The notes: generated by a model not told the origin, from the sequence alone. A stretch of 64,000 nucleotides of DNA from Pyrinomonadaceae bacterium (GCA_019186825.1 JABARP010000005.1:1-64000); one strand, 5' to 3'; shown: positions 44,816 through 53,794, numbered from the stretch's first letter. Numbers and translations: made by a program.

Positions 44816-44853
44816 AAACTTTTATGTTCGGCTAAAGTGCCTTTTTAGTCAAT

Positions 44854-44882
44854 TTGAGGATTTGTTATTAAACCCGTATCAT
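44854..44882 (+). promoter_or_regulatory. Promoter of hslVU
   Basis: TTGAGG (44854-44859), 17-bp spacer, TATCAT (44877-44882). The predicted start falls at about 44889, directly at the first ATG (44890), so the mRNA would be leaderless or use the second ATG at 44905. Confidence 0.6.
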
Positions 44883-44889
44883 TTTTCAT

Positions 44890-45435
44890 ATGCAGAGCGA
44901 TAATATGCGGATACGTTCGACGACCGTCCTGCTTGTCCGTAAAGGCGGTGAGGTTGCGATGGCCGCGGATGGCCAGGTTACCTTGGGCGAAACGATCATC
45001 AAGAGTTCGGCAAAGAAACTTCGCCGTTTAAGCAACGGAGCCGTCATCGCAGGATTTGCAGGTTCTACCGCAGACGCTTTCGCTCTTTTGACACGCTTCG
45101 AGTCTAAGCTCGACGAATATCAGGGCCGCCTGGAACGTGCCGCGATCGAACTGAGCAAAGACTGGCGTACCGACAAATATCTTCGGAATCTCGAGGCACT
45201 GCTGATCGTTGCGGATAAAACCGACGCATTCTTGATCTCCGGAAAAGGCGATGTCATCTCGTCGGACGACGGCCTGCTGTCCGTAGGTTCGGGTAGTATG
45301 TACGCGCTTGCAGCGGCCAGGGCTTTGCTAAAACATACTTCGCTTTCGGCAAGCGAGATCGCAAAAGAATCCCTTAGGATCGCGGGCGAGATCTGTATCT
45401 ATACCAATAACGAGGTCGCCCTCGAAGTATTGTAA
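44890..45435 (+). CDS. hslV: ATP-dependent protease subunit HslV
   Basis: This 181-aa proteasome-like peptidase forms the proteolytic core of HslUV. The mature N-terminal catalytic Thr lies in [37 protein letters not shown] and [14 protein letters not shown] are the family hallmarks, and a short propeptide precedes the Thr. Two candidate starts, ATG 44890 and ATG 44905, lie next to the promoter; I kept 44890. hslU follows without a gap. Confidence 0.95.
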   Translation: MQSDNMRIRSTTVLLVRKGGEVAMAADGQVTLGETIIKSSAKKLRRLSNGAVIAGFAGSTADAFALLTRFESKLDEYQGRLERAAIELSKDWRTDKYLRNLEALLIVADKTDAFLISGKGDVISSDDGLLSVGSGSMYALAAARALLKHTSLSASEIAKESLRIAGEICIYTNNEVALEVL

Positions 45436-46824
45436 ATGGCTATCTTTTTAGGCGGCGAAATAGCTGCTACCGCACCAAAACTCGACTCTCTGACCCCACG
45501 CGAGATCGTCGCGGAACTCGATCGATACGTTGTAGGTCAATCCGCCGCGAAACGTGCCGTCGCGGTAGCTCTCCGAAATCGGATCCGGCGTCAAAAGCTT
45601 TCACCCGAGATCGCGGAGGATGTGCTTCCAAAGAACATTCTGATGATCGGACCCACCGGCGTCGGAAAGACAGAGATCGCACGCCGGCTCGCACGCCTTG
45701 CTAACTCACCGTTTATCAAGATCGAAGCGTCGAAGTTTACTGAGGTCGGCTATATGGGCCGCGACGTCGAGAGTATGGTGCGTGAGCTTGTCGAAGTCGG
45801 TGTCGATATGGCGAAGCAGGCGACCTTTGAGGAAGTGCGGCCTCGTGCAGAGGCAAATGTCGAGGAAAAACTGCTCGACATCCTTTTCCCCACTCCGAGC
45901 TACTCCGCCGATAGCGACGGCGCTGATGCATCAGAAGCTTCCACGCAAAGCACCCGCGAAAAGCTTCGCGCGCAGCTTCGCAATGGCTCGCTTGACGGCC
46001 GTTCGATCGAGGTCAGCACTCAGGATCGTTCAAATGCCACGATAGATTTTATCGGCGGCCAGGGGATGGAGGAAATGGGCGTCAATTTACGGGATATGTT
46101 CGGAAATATGTTCCCGAGCAAAACCGTCAATCGTCGTGCGACCGTTGCAGAAGCCCGCGAATTCCTGCTCCGCGATGAGCTTGAATCCTTGACTGATATG
46201 GAATCCGTTAGTCGTGCAGGCATTAAGAAGACCGAGCAAAGCGGCATCATATTTCTCGACGAGATCGACAAGATCGCTGGACGTGAGGCCGGCAATAGCC
46301 CGTCGGTTTCGCGCGAAGGCGTACAACGCGACCTTCTTCCGATCGTCGAAGGCACGAACGTCAACACAAAATACGGGATGGTCAGCACCGACCATATCCT
46401 GTTCATCGCAGCGGGTGCGTTCCATGTCGCAAAGCCCGCGGATATGATCCCGGAACTTCAGGGCCGCTTTCCGATCCGTGTCGAACTCGAACCGCTTACG
46501 ATCGACGACCTGAAGCGGATTTTGACCCAGCCGAAGAATTCCCTACTCAAACAATATCAAGCGCTGCTTGAAACGGAAGGCGTCGAGTTGGAGTTCACTG
46601 CCGATGCGATCGACAAGATAGCTGAGATGACCGAGGAGCTTAATCGTTCGACCGAGAACATTGGGGCTCGGCGACTGCACACCCTTGTTGAGAAACTACT
46701 TGAAGAGATAAGCTTCGAAGGCGGCGAACTTAAGGAAAAACATCAAAAGATAGACGCTCCCTACGTTTCGGACAAGCTCGGTGGTCTGATAAAGGATCAG
46801 GATCTGAGGCAATATGTTCTCTAG
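45436..46824 (+). CDS. hslU: ATP-dependent protease ATPase subunit HslU
   Basis: This 462-aa AAA+ unfoldase of HslUV has LTPREIVAELDRYVVGQSAAKRAVAVALRNR at the N terminus, Walker A GPTGVGKTE (~72-80), the pore-loop GYMGRD, an I-domain (residues ~130-260, rather polar), Walker B IIFLDEIDKI (~272) and the sensor/arginine region ENIGARRLHT. ATG 45436 directly abuts the hslV stop. Confidence 0.97.
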   Translation: MAIFLGGEIAATAPKLDSLTPREIVAELDRYVVGQSAAKRAVAVALRNRIRRQKLSPEIAEDVLPKNILMIGPTGVGKTEIARRLARLANSPFIKIEASKFTEVGYMGRDVESMVRELVEVGVDMAKQATFEEVRPRAEANVEEKLLDILFPTPSYSADSDGADASEASTQSTREKLRAQLRNGSLDGRSIEVSTQDRSNATIDFIGGQGMEEMGVNLRDMFGNMFPSKTVNRRATVAEAREFLLRDELESLTDMESVSRAGIKKTEQSGIIFLDEIDKIAGREAGNSPSVSREGVQRDLLPIVEGTNVNTKYGMVSTDHILFIAAGAFHVAKPADMIPELQGRFPIRVELEPLTIDDLKRILTQPKNSLLKQYQALLETEGVELEFTADAIDKIAEMTEELNRSTENIGARRLHTLVEKLLEEISFEGGELKEKHQKIDAPYVSDKLGGLIKDQDLRQYVL

Positions 46825-47905
46825 GCGAACCCGCTCATTTATTGGACTTTTTTGCCTAGTGGTCGCCGCTGTTTCAGTCGGCTGCGGTAAACGTGGTGCT
46901 CCTCGGCCGCCAAAAGAAAAGGTGAGCCAGCGGGCCGAGGTTTCAGGCTTTCAGCGTGGGAATACCGTCAAGATATCCTGGAAGATGCCGGCTCGAAACG
47001 CTGGCAAAGGAAGCGTGTTAAATATTGACCGAGTTGATATTTACCGCCTCTCTGAACCGATAACTTCACCGCGCTCTCTTACGGTTGAGGACTTTTCATC
47101 GCGATCGAATATCATAAAGACCCTAAAGATCGTCGATGACGATTTTGGCGGCAAGATCTTGTCTTACACGGACGAGCTTCAATTCGCTGCTCAACCCGTA
47201 AGGCTTATCTACGCGCTCAGATTTGCTAACGCCTCGGGACAAAAGGCTGCATTCTCGAACTTCCTTTTGATCGAGCCCGCAGGCCGCGTCGCTTCAGAAC
47301 CATCCGCCCTTAGATCCGAGCTCTCGCAAGACGCCGTAACACTCACCTGGACACCGCCCGCGACGAATATCGACGGGACGACGCCCGTAAGTTTGCTCGG
47401 CTACAACATCTATCGCTCTTCGAGCGAAAAACAGCCCGCAAGGCTTTTGAACAAGGCACCTGTAACTGAGACCGAATTCCGCGATGAGTTCTTCGAGTTT
47501 GGAAAGCAATATTTCTATTTTGTACGAGCGGTCTCGCTCGGGACCGGTTCCGAACCCGTTGAGAGCACTGAAAGCAACATCCTGGAGATCAAACCCGTCG
47601 ATACGTTTCCGCCGTCAGCGCCGACGGCAATAACGCTGGCTGTCGGCCAGGACCTGATCTCGATATTCTTCGCCACGAATCCTGAGAAAGATATCAAGGG
47701 CTATAAGATCTATCGCTCTACTGACAAGGACCTCGATCTCTCGAAATGGCAGCTGTTGACGCCGGAACTTCTTGAACGAAATTCGTTTCAGGATAAGACC
47801 GTCGAGAGTGGCAAAGAGTATTTCTACTACATCACGGCAACCGACACAGCAGGAAATGTCAGCCCGCCATCTGTGATCGTTTCGGAGACAACGCCTACCC
47901 GTTAA
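46814..47905 (+). CDS. Lipoprotein with fibronectin type III domains
   Basis: This 363-aa protein has a signal peptide ending VSVGC (lipobox; Cys near residue 24), followed by GKRGAPRPP, resembling the C-G-x-K-G-P-x-x-P start of small YifL/LptM-type lipoproteins. The remainder contains about three FN3-like beta domains (TVKISWKMPARN, AVTLTWTPPATN...YNIYRSSS, IKGYKIYRSTDKD...YYYITATDTAGN). It probably sits on the periplasmic side of a membrane. It starts 11 bp inside hslU, so it is translationally linked to it. Specific function unknown. Confidence 0.82.
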   Translation: MFSRRTRSFIGLFCLVVAAVSVGCGKRGAPRPPKEKVSQRAEVSGFQRGNTVKISWKMPARNAGKGSVLNIDRVDIYRLSEPITSPRSLTVEDFSSRSNIIKTLKIVDDDFGGKILSYTDELQFAAQPVRLIYALRFANASGQKAAFSNFLLIEPAGRVASEPSALRSELSQDAVTLTWTPPATNIDGTTPVSLLGYNIYRSSSEKQPARLLNKAPVTETEFRDEFFEFGKQYFYFVRAVSLGTGSEPVESTESNILEIKPVDTFPPSAPTAITLAVGQDLISIFFATNPEKDIKGYKIYRSTDKDLDLSKWQLLTPELLERNSFQDKTVESGKEYFYYITATDTAGNVSPPSVIVSETTPTR

Positions 47906-47911
47906 CAAGAT

Positions 47912-48553
47912 ATGAGCGAGTTGATCGGAGCAGATTTTCGACCGTCAAAGATCGTTTGCGTCGGGCGCAACTACGTTGACCATGCAAGAGAGCTTGGCAA
48001 TGAGGTCCCGAAAGCTCCGCTATTGTTCCTGAAAGCGCCTTCGGCTTTCGTCCCGAACGGTGAACCGATACTTATTCCCGAGCAATCCCAGCAAGTTGAA
48101 CATGAGGCTGAGCTCGGCATCGTTATCGCTGAACGCTGCAATGGCCTTCAGGATACCGACGATGTAAAGCGATACATTAAAGGTTTCACCTGCGTTAATG
48201 ATGTGACCGCCCGCGATATTCAACGCAGCGACGTCCAATTCACCCGTGCCAAATCGTTTGACACCTTCTGCCCGATCGGACCGCACATCGTAGCCGAACT
48301 GAATGTCGAGGACATCGGCGTTATTTGCCGCGTGAATGGTGAGGTCAGGCAGTCCGGGCGCACGTCCCAAATGGTTTTCTCACCTGCGTTTTTGATACGA
48401 TATATATCAAGACAGATGACGCTTATGCAGGGCGACGTTATCGCTACAGGCACGCCTGCCGGAGTTTCAAAACTCAACCCGGGCGATGTCTGCGAGGTCG
48501 AGATCGAGGGCATTGGAGTGCTTTCGAATCCGGTTTTTCCGGCAAAGGACTAG
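47912..48553 (+). CDS. Fumarylacetoacetate hydrolase family protein (acylpyruvase-like)
   Basis: This 213-aa FAH-fold hydrolase has KIVCVGRNYVDHARELGNEVP, the metal ligands in EHEAELGIVI (two Glu) and CVNDVTARDIQ (Asp), then KSFDTFCPIGP and MQGDVIATGTPAGV. Members cleave C-C bonds in beta-diketo acids such as acylpyruvates or decarboxylate oxaloacetate. The exact substrate cannot be assigned. It is 6 bp after the lipoprotein gene and 6 bp before the aldolase gene, probably in the hslVU transcript. Confidence 0.9.
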   Translation: MSELIGADFRPSKIVCVGRNYVDHARELGNEVPKAPLLFLKAPSAFVPNGEPILIPEQSQQVEHEAELGIVIAERCNGLQDTDDVKRYIKGFTCVNDVTARDIQRSDVQFTRAKSFDTFCPIGPHIVAELNVEDIGVICRVNGEVRQSGRTSQMVFSPAFLIRYISRQMTLMQGDVIATGTPAGVSKLNPGDVCEVEIEGIGVLSNPVFPAKD

Positions 48554-48559
48554 AAATTT

Positions 48560-49210
48560 ATGAAATTCTTTATTGATACTGCAAATCTGGACGAGATCCG
48601 CGAAGCCAACGAAATGGGCCTCGTCGATGGTGTTACTACAAACCCGAGCCTGATCGCAAAAGAAGGCAATGTTGATTTCAAAGAACACATCGGGAATATA
48701 TGCAAGATCGTCAAGGGCGATGTTTCCGCTGAGGTTACATCTCTTGATCTTGAAGGAATGTTGAAGGAAGGCCGCGAGTACGCGAAGATCGCCGACAACG
48801 TTGTGATCAAATGCCCGATGACCGTCGATGGAATGAAAGCGACCAGGAGGCTTACAGACGAGGGCATCTCCGTAAACGTCACACTTTGCTTTTCTTCCAC
48901 TCAGGCTCTGATCGCGGCAAAGGCAGGTGCAAAGTACATCTCACCTTTCATTGGCCGGCTGGACGATATCAGCCATGACGGAATGGAGCTCATCCACCAG
49001 ATCGTTCAAATCTACGATAACTACGGTTTTGCGACCGAGGTCCTAGCGGCTTCCATCCGCAGCCCGATGCATATCGTGAATGCTGCACTTGCGGGTGCAG
49101 ACGTTGCGACGATCCCGTTCAAGGTGATCACGCAGCTCATCAAACATCCCCTTACTGACAACGGCCTGGAAGCCTTCCTCGCGGACTGGAAAAAGAGCGG
49201 ACGTTCTTAA
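48560..49210 (+). CDS. fsa: Transaldolase-like fructose-6-phosphate aldolase
   Basis: This 216-aa small transaldolase-family protein has [32 protein letters not shown], the Schiff-base lysine in [44 protein letters not shown] and [13 protein letters not shown]. The family includes FSA and true short transaldolases, which the sequence alone does not distinguish. It overlaps the 3' end of the convergent 128-aa gene by 4 bp. Confidence 0.93.
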   Translation: MKFFIDTANLDEIREANEMGLVDGVTTNPSLIAKEGNVDFKEHIGNICKIVKGDVSAEVTSLDLEGMLKEGREYAKIADNVVIKCPMTVDGMKATRRLTDEGISVNVTLCFSSTQALIAAKAGAKYISPFIGRLDDISHDGMELIHQIVQIYDNYGFATEVLAASIRSPMHIVNAALAGADVATIPFKVITQLIKHPLTDNGLEAFLADWKKSGRS

Positions 49211-49593
49211 GCAGGTCCAACAACCAACGATCTTAATTCGCTCTGCAGTGAAGCAGCTTCTACGCTGTGCTGCAGAGCGTATTTGTATTTGTCCACAAAA
49301 TAGTCATCTCCGCCCTCCATGGACACGAGTTCGGCAACCTTCGCCTGAGCGGCATCAAGATCTTCTTCCCTGATGCCATCCTTTTGGTCGAACAGCTCGT
49401 CGATCTCGACGATCAGAAGCGAAAAACGTCGCAGCCACGCAAAATCGTCATTCTCCAAAAGGATGTTCAGGAACTGCCCGGCCGTTTGCTGCCCGTGGAT
49501 TCCCTCGTACAATCCCCGCTCAAGGTCAAGCATCGTTTTGTGCAGCTTGAGCAAAAGGTCCCGACATTGTTTTAGTCTTTCTTTCTTTTCCAT
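49207..49593 (-). CDS. Uncharacterised 128-aa helical protein
   Basis: This soluble, charged, mostly helical protein begins [20 protein letters not shown] Gly/Gln stretch [12 protein letters not shown] is in the middle, then [20 protein letters not shown] and an acidic helix [14 protein letters not shown] do not recognise a named domain. It is transcribed divergently from the SlyA/MarR gene, and the phased palindrome array lies between the two starts, so it is a probable target of that regulator. Confidence 0.68.
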   Translation of the reverse strand: MEKKERLKQCRDLLLKLHKTMLDLERGLYEGIHGQQTAGQFLNILLENDDFAWLRRFSLLIVEIDELFDQKDGIREEDLDAAQAKVAELVSMEGGDDYFVDKYKYALQHSVEAASLQSELRSLVVGPA

Positions 49594-49648
49594 CTAATTA
49601 ATCTTAGCTGACTTGCATAACAATTCATATCGAGCTAACTTTATTTTA

Positions 49649-49748
49649 TTAGCTGGCTAACCAAATAAGATTAGCACGCTAACGTTCTTTAATTAGCTTG
49701 CTAATCATTTTCAATTAGCGTGCTTCGTACTTCCCGTTAGCCCGCTAA
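49649..49748. promoter_or_regulatory. Array of five TTAGCnnGCTAA palindromes at exact 22-bp spacing (SlyA/MarR-type operators)
   Basis: Sites begin at 49649 (TTAGCTGGCTAA), 49671 (TTAGCACGCTAA), 49693 (TTAGCTTGCTAA), 49715 (TTAGCGTGCTTC, right half decayed) and 49737 (TTAGCCCGCTAA). A half-site GCTAA at 49634-49638 is in the same 22-bp register, and a further TTAGC at 49604 is one base off. The palindrome matches the known SlyA consensus TTAGCAAGCTAA. The last site ends 15 bp before the regulator ATG. Two-turn spacing places all sites on one helix face. Confidence 0.88.
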
Positions 49749-49763
49749 ATTTGAGCCCCAACG

Positions 49764-50228
49764 ATGGCACCAAGACCGGCAGAATTCGTTTTCGAACAAA
49801 CAATAAGCTTCGTTCTGGCGAGGACCTCTACGGCGTTTCGGAATTCCCTCGAGAAAAGCATGGCAACGATCGGCCTCCATGCGGGCCAGGCGTTCGTGCT
49901 GATCGAATTATGGAAGAGGAATGGCCAACGGCAGATCGACATTGCTTCGCAGCTTAATCTCGCCGCCCCGACCGTAAGCAAAATGATCAAAGGCCTCGTC
50001 GAGATCAATTTGGTTCGCGTCCAAAAGGTCGAAGATGATGCAAGGAGCACACGGGCCTTCGTCACCGAGAAAGGCCTTGCCATCCGAGCTGAGGTCGAAA
50101 CGCAATGGCATGAACTTGAGGAGTACACCCTCGCCGACCTCAACGAGACCGAACGCCTCATCCTGTTCGATCTCTTGAGCAAGCTTAGGAATACATATAC
50201 CGGCCGAGACCCCGAAGAAGACGAGTGA
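49764..50228 (+). CDS. MarR/SlyA-family transcriptional regulator
   Basis: This 154-aa winged-helix repressor/activator has helix-turn-helix QRQIDIASQLNLAAPTVSKMIKGLVEINLV (residues ~62-92) and wing DDARSTRAFVTEKG, both standard for MarR. Flanking helices give the dimer interface. The array of SlyA-like palindromes just upstream implies autoregulation and control of the divergent gene. No efflux or enzyme target is adjacent downstream. The universal stress protein gene 66 bp later has its own promoter. The effector ligand is unknown. Confidence 0.92.
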   Translation: MAPRPAEFVFEQTISFVLARTSTAFRNSLEKSMATIGLHAGQAFVLIELWKRNGQRQIDIASQLNLAAPTVSKMIKGLVEINLVRVQKVEDDARSTRAFVTEKGLAIRAEVETQWHELEEYTLADLNETERLILFDLLSKLRNTYTGRDPEEDE

Positions 50229-50249
50229 TCCGCCATAGCACGTAACCGG

Positions 50250-50258
50250 TGCTATAAT
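50250..50258 (+). promoter_or_regulatory. Extended -10 promoter of the universal stress protein gene
   Basis: TGCTATAAT (50250-50258) is a perfect TATAAT with the TGn extension. No good -35 is seen 17 bp upstream. Expected start near 50265; a strong AGGAGG (50278-50283) precedes the ATG at 50294. Confidence 0.6.
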
Positions 50259-50293
50259 TGAGAAAAACCCAGTTTCAGGAGGCTTTAACGTAA

Positions 50294-50746
50294 ATGAAGA
50301 TCATCCTTGCGGCCGATGGCACAAAACACGGGGACGCTGCGGCAGAAGCCATTAAGAACTTCGCGCTCTCGGGCACCGATTCGGTTCATATTGTCACAGT
50401 CGTCGATATGGCTGTGCCGCTCGGCATTGACGTTTACAGCGGATACCTTCCCGACACGACCGAGATCGAAAAGGCGGCTCGCGAGCATGCCGATAAGGTT
50501 ATTTCCTCGACGGTCGAAAAGCTAAAGGCCGAGTTTGCGAACGACCCGCCGGCGATTTCTAGTGATGTTCTTTTTGGCTCGCCGGATAGCCGAATAGTCG
50601 AAACGGCCGAGGAACTCAATGCGGATCTGATCGTTCTCGGGTCACACGGCTATAACCGTTGGGAACGCCTGCTGCTCGGTTCAGTCTCCGATTCAGTCGT
50701 GCATCACGCTCATTGTTCGGTATTGATCGTCCGGGATGCGGAATAG
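50294..50746 (+). CDS. Universal stress protein (UspA family)
   Basis: This 150-aa single-domain USP has MKIILAADGT at the N terminus, DLIVLGSHGYNRWERLLLGSVSDSVVHHAHCSVLIVR at the C terminus. The G-x2-G-x9-G-S/T ATP-binding motif (GSHGYNRWERLLLGSVS) is complete, so it probably binds ATP. Downstream DUF402 starts within its last codons. It is likely induced by stress, by analogy with the family. Confidence 0.92.
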   Translation: MKIILAADGTKHGDAAAEAIKNFALSGTDSVHIVTVVDMAVPLGIDVYSGYLPDTTEIEKAAREHADKVISSTVEKLKAEFANDPPAISSDVLFGSPDSRIVETAEELNADLIVLGSHGYNRWERLLLGSVSDSVVHHAHCSVLIVRDAE

Positions 50747-51209
50747 AACATTAACCGTTCGTTCGCTCGCGTACGACAAGAGTTTGCGCCGCGAATGGAC
50801 CGCAGAACTGATCAGCCAAACCTCCTCTCGGATCGATCTCGTAGGAGTTTTCGAAAGCACGGTCGAGCACCGCGACCTCGGCAGGATCGCGGCCGGCACG
50901 GTCTCATACGAATTCTACTGGCCCGACCGCTGGTACAACATCTTCCGGTTCGAATATCCCGACGGAGGGCTGCGAAATTACTATTGCAATGTAGCAATGC
51001 CTCCCGCAATTTCGGAGACTGCCCTAGAATACGTTGATCTTGATATTGATGTGTTGGTGTGGCCCGACCGGGAGCCGATCGTGCTCGACCGCGACGAATT
51101 TGAGGAGAATCGAAGAGCACTTTCCTATCCGGAGGAGGTCGTCGCAAAGGCAGAAGAGACCTTAAAGGAACTTCTTAACGTCGATAGTCTAACTTCACTA
51201 TTTGTATAA
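50736..51209 (+). CDS. DUF402 family protein
   Basis: This 157-aa protein has WYNIFRFEYPDGGLRNYYCNVAMPPAI and EYVDLDIDVLVWPDREPIVLDRDEFEENRR, the conserved core of DUF402. That family includes nucleoside-phosphate phosphatases and FomD, with an Asp-rich metal site (YVDLDIDV, DRDEFE). The function here is not known. It overlaps the stress-protein gene by 11 bp, and its stop is one base from the convergent FHA gene. Confidence 0.85.
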   Translation: MRNRTLTVRSLAYDKSLRREWTAELISQTSSRIDLVGVFESTVEHRDLGRIAAGTVSYEFYWPDRWYNIFRFEYPDGGLRNYYCNVAMPPAISETALEYVDLDIDVLVWPDREPIVLDRDEFEENRRALSYPEEVVAKAEETLKELLNVDSLTSLFV

Positions 51210-51210
51210 C

Positions 51211-52179
51211 TTACACGGATGGCCGTACTCTGAGAGTGTAGCTGCAAACAACGACCGCCATCCCCGGCTGCAGCTGATAGCGTTGTCCTGCCGGTAGCTC
51301 AAAATTTCCGATCTGGGCCGAATTTCGTCCCTCATTCAATACCCAGAATGAGCCGTTCTCTTCCATTCCGATGACAAGATGTCGGCGGCTGACCTCTACA
51401 TCGCCTGAAAGAGGAATATCGACCGGCTTCGATTTCGAACCTCGGCCGATTACGATCTGCCTCTGATAGATCGGGATCAGGTTTTGCCGCTGGCCGCCCC
51501 GCCAGACCTCAAGTTTATAGAGCTCTTTCGCCCTAGACGCGACGTGCGTCATCTCTTCGGCTTCCGGCACCTCCAACGGAACGGCCTGAGCAATGTCGCG
51601 TGCGGTTACAGGGTTCTTTAGTCGAGAGACCGTAGTCGGGGCCATGGGAGCCTTCGCTGGAGGCGGGACAGGCAGCGATGTCGGTATCGATACTTTGGCC
51701 CGCTCTTCAAGCTGTTCCATTCCCTTTGGTCTCGCGAGAACACCGGTCTTATTGGAAGTTGAATCCTCCCAGCTGTGTTCCACACGGATCTCGCCTTTGT
51801 CCAAAGTTCCGTCGATACGGAACTCTATACCGAATGAGCTCGTCTCGAGTTTTTTCTTCCCGGCGATCTCGCGGGCACGTTCGCCGAGGATGTGATAGAG
51901 GCCCTTCTCGAGCCCGCGGCGTTTCTCACCCTGCCATTCCTTATCGTCGTCCGTACTTAGGAAGACGGTGAATTCGCGCGGAATGATCACGGTTCCCTGC
52001 GGCAGCGGCACCATTTCTTCCTGAATGACGGCCTCGATCTTTTGAGCGATCGCGACAATGAACTGTTCTGCGCGGTTGCGCGCCTTTACGTTCGCATCGC
52101 GAGCGGCCTTTTCCAGCACCACTTCGACCGAATCTTCATCGATCCACCGTCGAACCTTTTCTAGAATGTTGGTTCCCAA
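51211..52179 (-). CDS. DUF3662-FHA domain protein (FhaA-like)
   Basis: This 322-aa cytoplasmic adaptor has an N-terminal DUF3662 domain (about 1-115: NRAEQFIVAIAQKIEAVIQEEMVPLPQGTVIIPREFTVFL), a Pro-rich linker, and a C-terminal FHA domain (about 225-322: IVIGRGSKSKPVDIPLSG, SRRHLVI, NSAQIGN) that binds phosphothreonine. In mycobacteria FhaA is phosphorylated by the PknA/PknB kinases and regulates peptidoglycan synthesis. The Ser/Thr kinase gene 5 bp upstream on the same strand suggests a similar pair. Confidence 0.88.
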   Translation of the reverse strand: MGTNILEKVRRWIDEDSVEVVLEKAARDANVKARNRAEQFIVAIAQKIEAVIQEEMVPLPQGTVIIPREFTVFLSTDDDKEWQGEKRRGLEKGLYHILGERAREIAGKKKLETSSFGIEFRIDGTLDKGEIRVEHSWEDSTSNKTGVLARPKGMEQLEERAKVSIPTSLPVPPPAKAPMAPTTVSRLKNPVTARDIAQAVPLEVPEAEEMTHVASRAKELYKLEVWRGGQRQNLIPIYQRQIVIGRGSKSKPVDIPLSGDVEVSRRHLVIGMEENGSFWVLNEGRNSAQIGNFELPAGQRYQLQPGMAVVVCSYTLRVRPSV

Positions 52180-52184
52180 TTTAC

Positions 52185-53687
52185 CTAATTCTCCTGTATA
52201 TCCACATACTTACCGTTCAGCCAGCCGTGGGTCGAATTCGGCCCGCCGACCCGTTCGCGGCCTTGCTCAACTATATCAACCTGGTACCAATTGTCTTGCG
52301 TTGCGACGATCCGTACGCGAGAATTTTTTGTCGCAAGCCCCACGGGATCATTGTTTGTGTTCGGTGACGGCCTAAGGTAGACATCGGTGTTCGCGATCGC
52401 GATCTTTGGCGAAATGCGGTTTCGAACGGACTCGAGTATCCCATTGTTTCGGAAATAAACTGCAGTGCCATAGAGCGCTCCGGTGAAGATCAACGCAAAT
52501 GCTAGAAAGATCGCAAGGCGACGCAAAGGCCCTTTCCATGCACGCTTTCTTCTCGGAGTCGGCGCAGCCGCCGGGACCGGCACTACCGGACGCGGAAGGG
52601 GTTCCCGCACCGGCTCGTAAGCCGGATAGTCAATGACCGCCCTTGAAGGCGGGAACGCAGCGGGCGGTTGGATATTCTCTCGTGCCGACGAATGCGTGTT
52701 CTCTTTAAGGACGGCCTCAAAGCTCGGCTGCTCAGGAACCAGCGGCGTATAACCGCGAGAGACGTGCGGCTGCGGCACCTCCGCAGAGCGTTTTACGCGC
52801 GTTTCCGGATCGAGGTCGGCAACGATATTTAGGACCGGGCCAAGGTCGAACCAGAACTCCTCGACGGACTGCGGCCTCCGGCTCGGATCGTCGGCGGTTG
52901 CCCGATTCAGAGCCTCCAAAAGGCTATCCGACCACTCTTCATCATTCGAACTAACAGGCAGCCCTTCGATCGGCCCGCCGGTGTAAGGCCTCGGCGGTTC
53001 GCGCGTAATGATCGTGTAAACGGTCTTTGCCAACGAATAAATATCCGCGGCGGGTGTAAGCCTTTCGGCAGTATCAGAAAAGTACGCCGGGCTATGCTCG
53101 GGCGGAGCATAGATGTTCGTGCCTACTCGGGTTATCGGCGAATCGGCTGCCGAGAACCGGGCGACGCCGAAATCGGCGATCTTAAGCGTTACGAGGTCCT
53201 CAGTAAGCAAAAGATTCTGCGGCTTGATATCGCGATGAATGATCCCGCGCGAATGTGCGTGTGCAAGGCCCGCGCATGCCTGCTCGATATACTTGAGCGC
53301 GGCATCGATCCGGAGCGGCCTATGCCTGATCAGCGACTGAATGTCGCCGCCGGCGAGATATTCAAGTACAAGATAGTGAAAGACGACGCCGGCAAGATCC
53401 CTGGCCGTTCCGTGTCCAAGGCGGCTGATGATATTCGGATGGCGAACACGATCAAGAGCGACCGCTTCATTCTGAAAATTCTCAACAAGTGTGCGTTCTA
53501 GGTCGAGATCGACGTCTTCCTGCAGAAAAACGTTGAGAGCCTTTATGACAACAGTACTGTGCGGTGACTGTGGAGCCGAAAGAGTGTCGCGAGCCACGAA
53601 TATCTCCGCATAACTCCCCTGCCCGAGCCGTTTGCTTACGTCGTACCGCTTATCAAGCCTGGAATTTGAAAGGGAAAGTTCTCTCAT
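52185..53687 (-). CDS. Membrane-anchored serine/threonine protein kinase with C-terminal SH3-like domain
   Basis: This 500-aa Hanks-type kinase has a Gly-rich loop GQGSYAEIFVA (~22-32), lysine in VVIKAL, catalytic HRDIKPQN (~146), DFGVARF (~171) and the activation-loop end GTNIYAPPEH. A Pro-rich juxtamembrane stretch leads to one TM (~386-404) and an extracytoplasmic bacterial SH3-like domain (~431-500: NTDVYLRPSPNTNNDPVGLATKNSRVRIV). Instead of PASTA repeats, the sensor is SH3b, which may bind peptidoglycan (inference). The partner FHA gene is immediately downstream. Confidence 0.92.
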   Translation of the reverse strand: MRELSLSNSRLDKRYDVSKRLGQGSYAEIFVARDTLSAPQSPHSTVVIKALNVFLQEDVDLDLERTLVENFQNEAVALDRVRHPNIISRLGHGTARDLAGVVFHYLVLEYLAGGDIQSLIRHRPLRIDAALKYIEQACAGLAHAHSRGIIHRDIKPQNLLLTEDLVTLKIADFGVARFSAADSPITRVGTNIYAPPEHSPAYFSDTAERLTPAADIYSLAKTVYTIITREPPRPYTGGPIEGLPVSSNDEEWSDSLLEALNRATADDPSRRPQSVEEFWFDLGPVLNIVADLDPETRVKRSAEVPQPHVSRGYTPLVPEQPSFEAVLKENTHSSARENIQPPAAFPPSRAVIDYPAYEPVREPLPRPVVPVPAAAPTPRRKRAWKGPLRRLAIFLAFALIFTGALYGTAVYFRNNGILESVRNRISPKIAIANTDVYLRPSPNTNNDPVGLATKNSRVRIVATQDNWYQVDIVEQGRERVGGPNSTHGWLNGKYVDIQEN

Positions 53688-53794
53688 CTGAAGACACGCA
53701 ACGAGGGGTTTGAAAGCGCTCCGCTTCTTCTCTCAACTCCAACACCGTTTACGATATCACAGATAGAATGTTCGCCATTAATCAAAACGAACGC

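Noticed and set aside
49649-49748. Regular short repeats that could look like a small CRISPR array
   Set aside because: Repeat is only 12 bp with 10-bp spacers, is a palindrome matching the SlyA operator and lies between two gene starts; no cas genes in the window.
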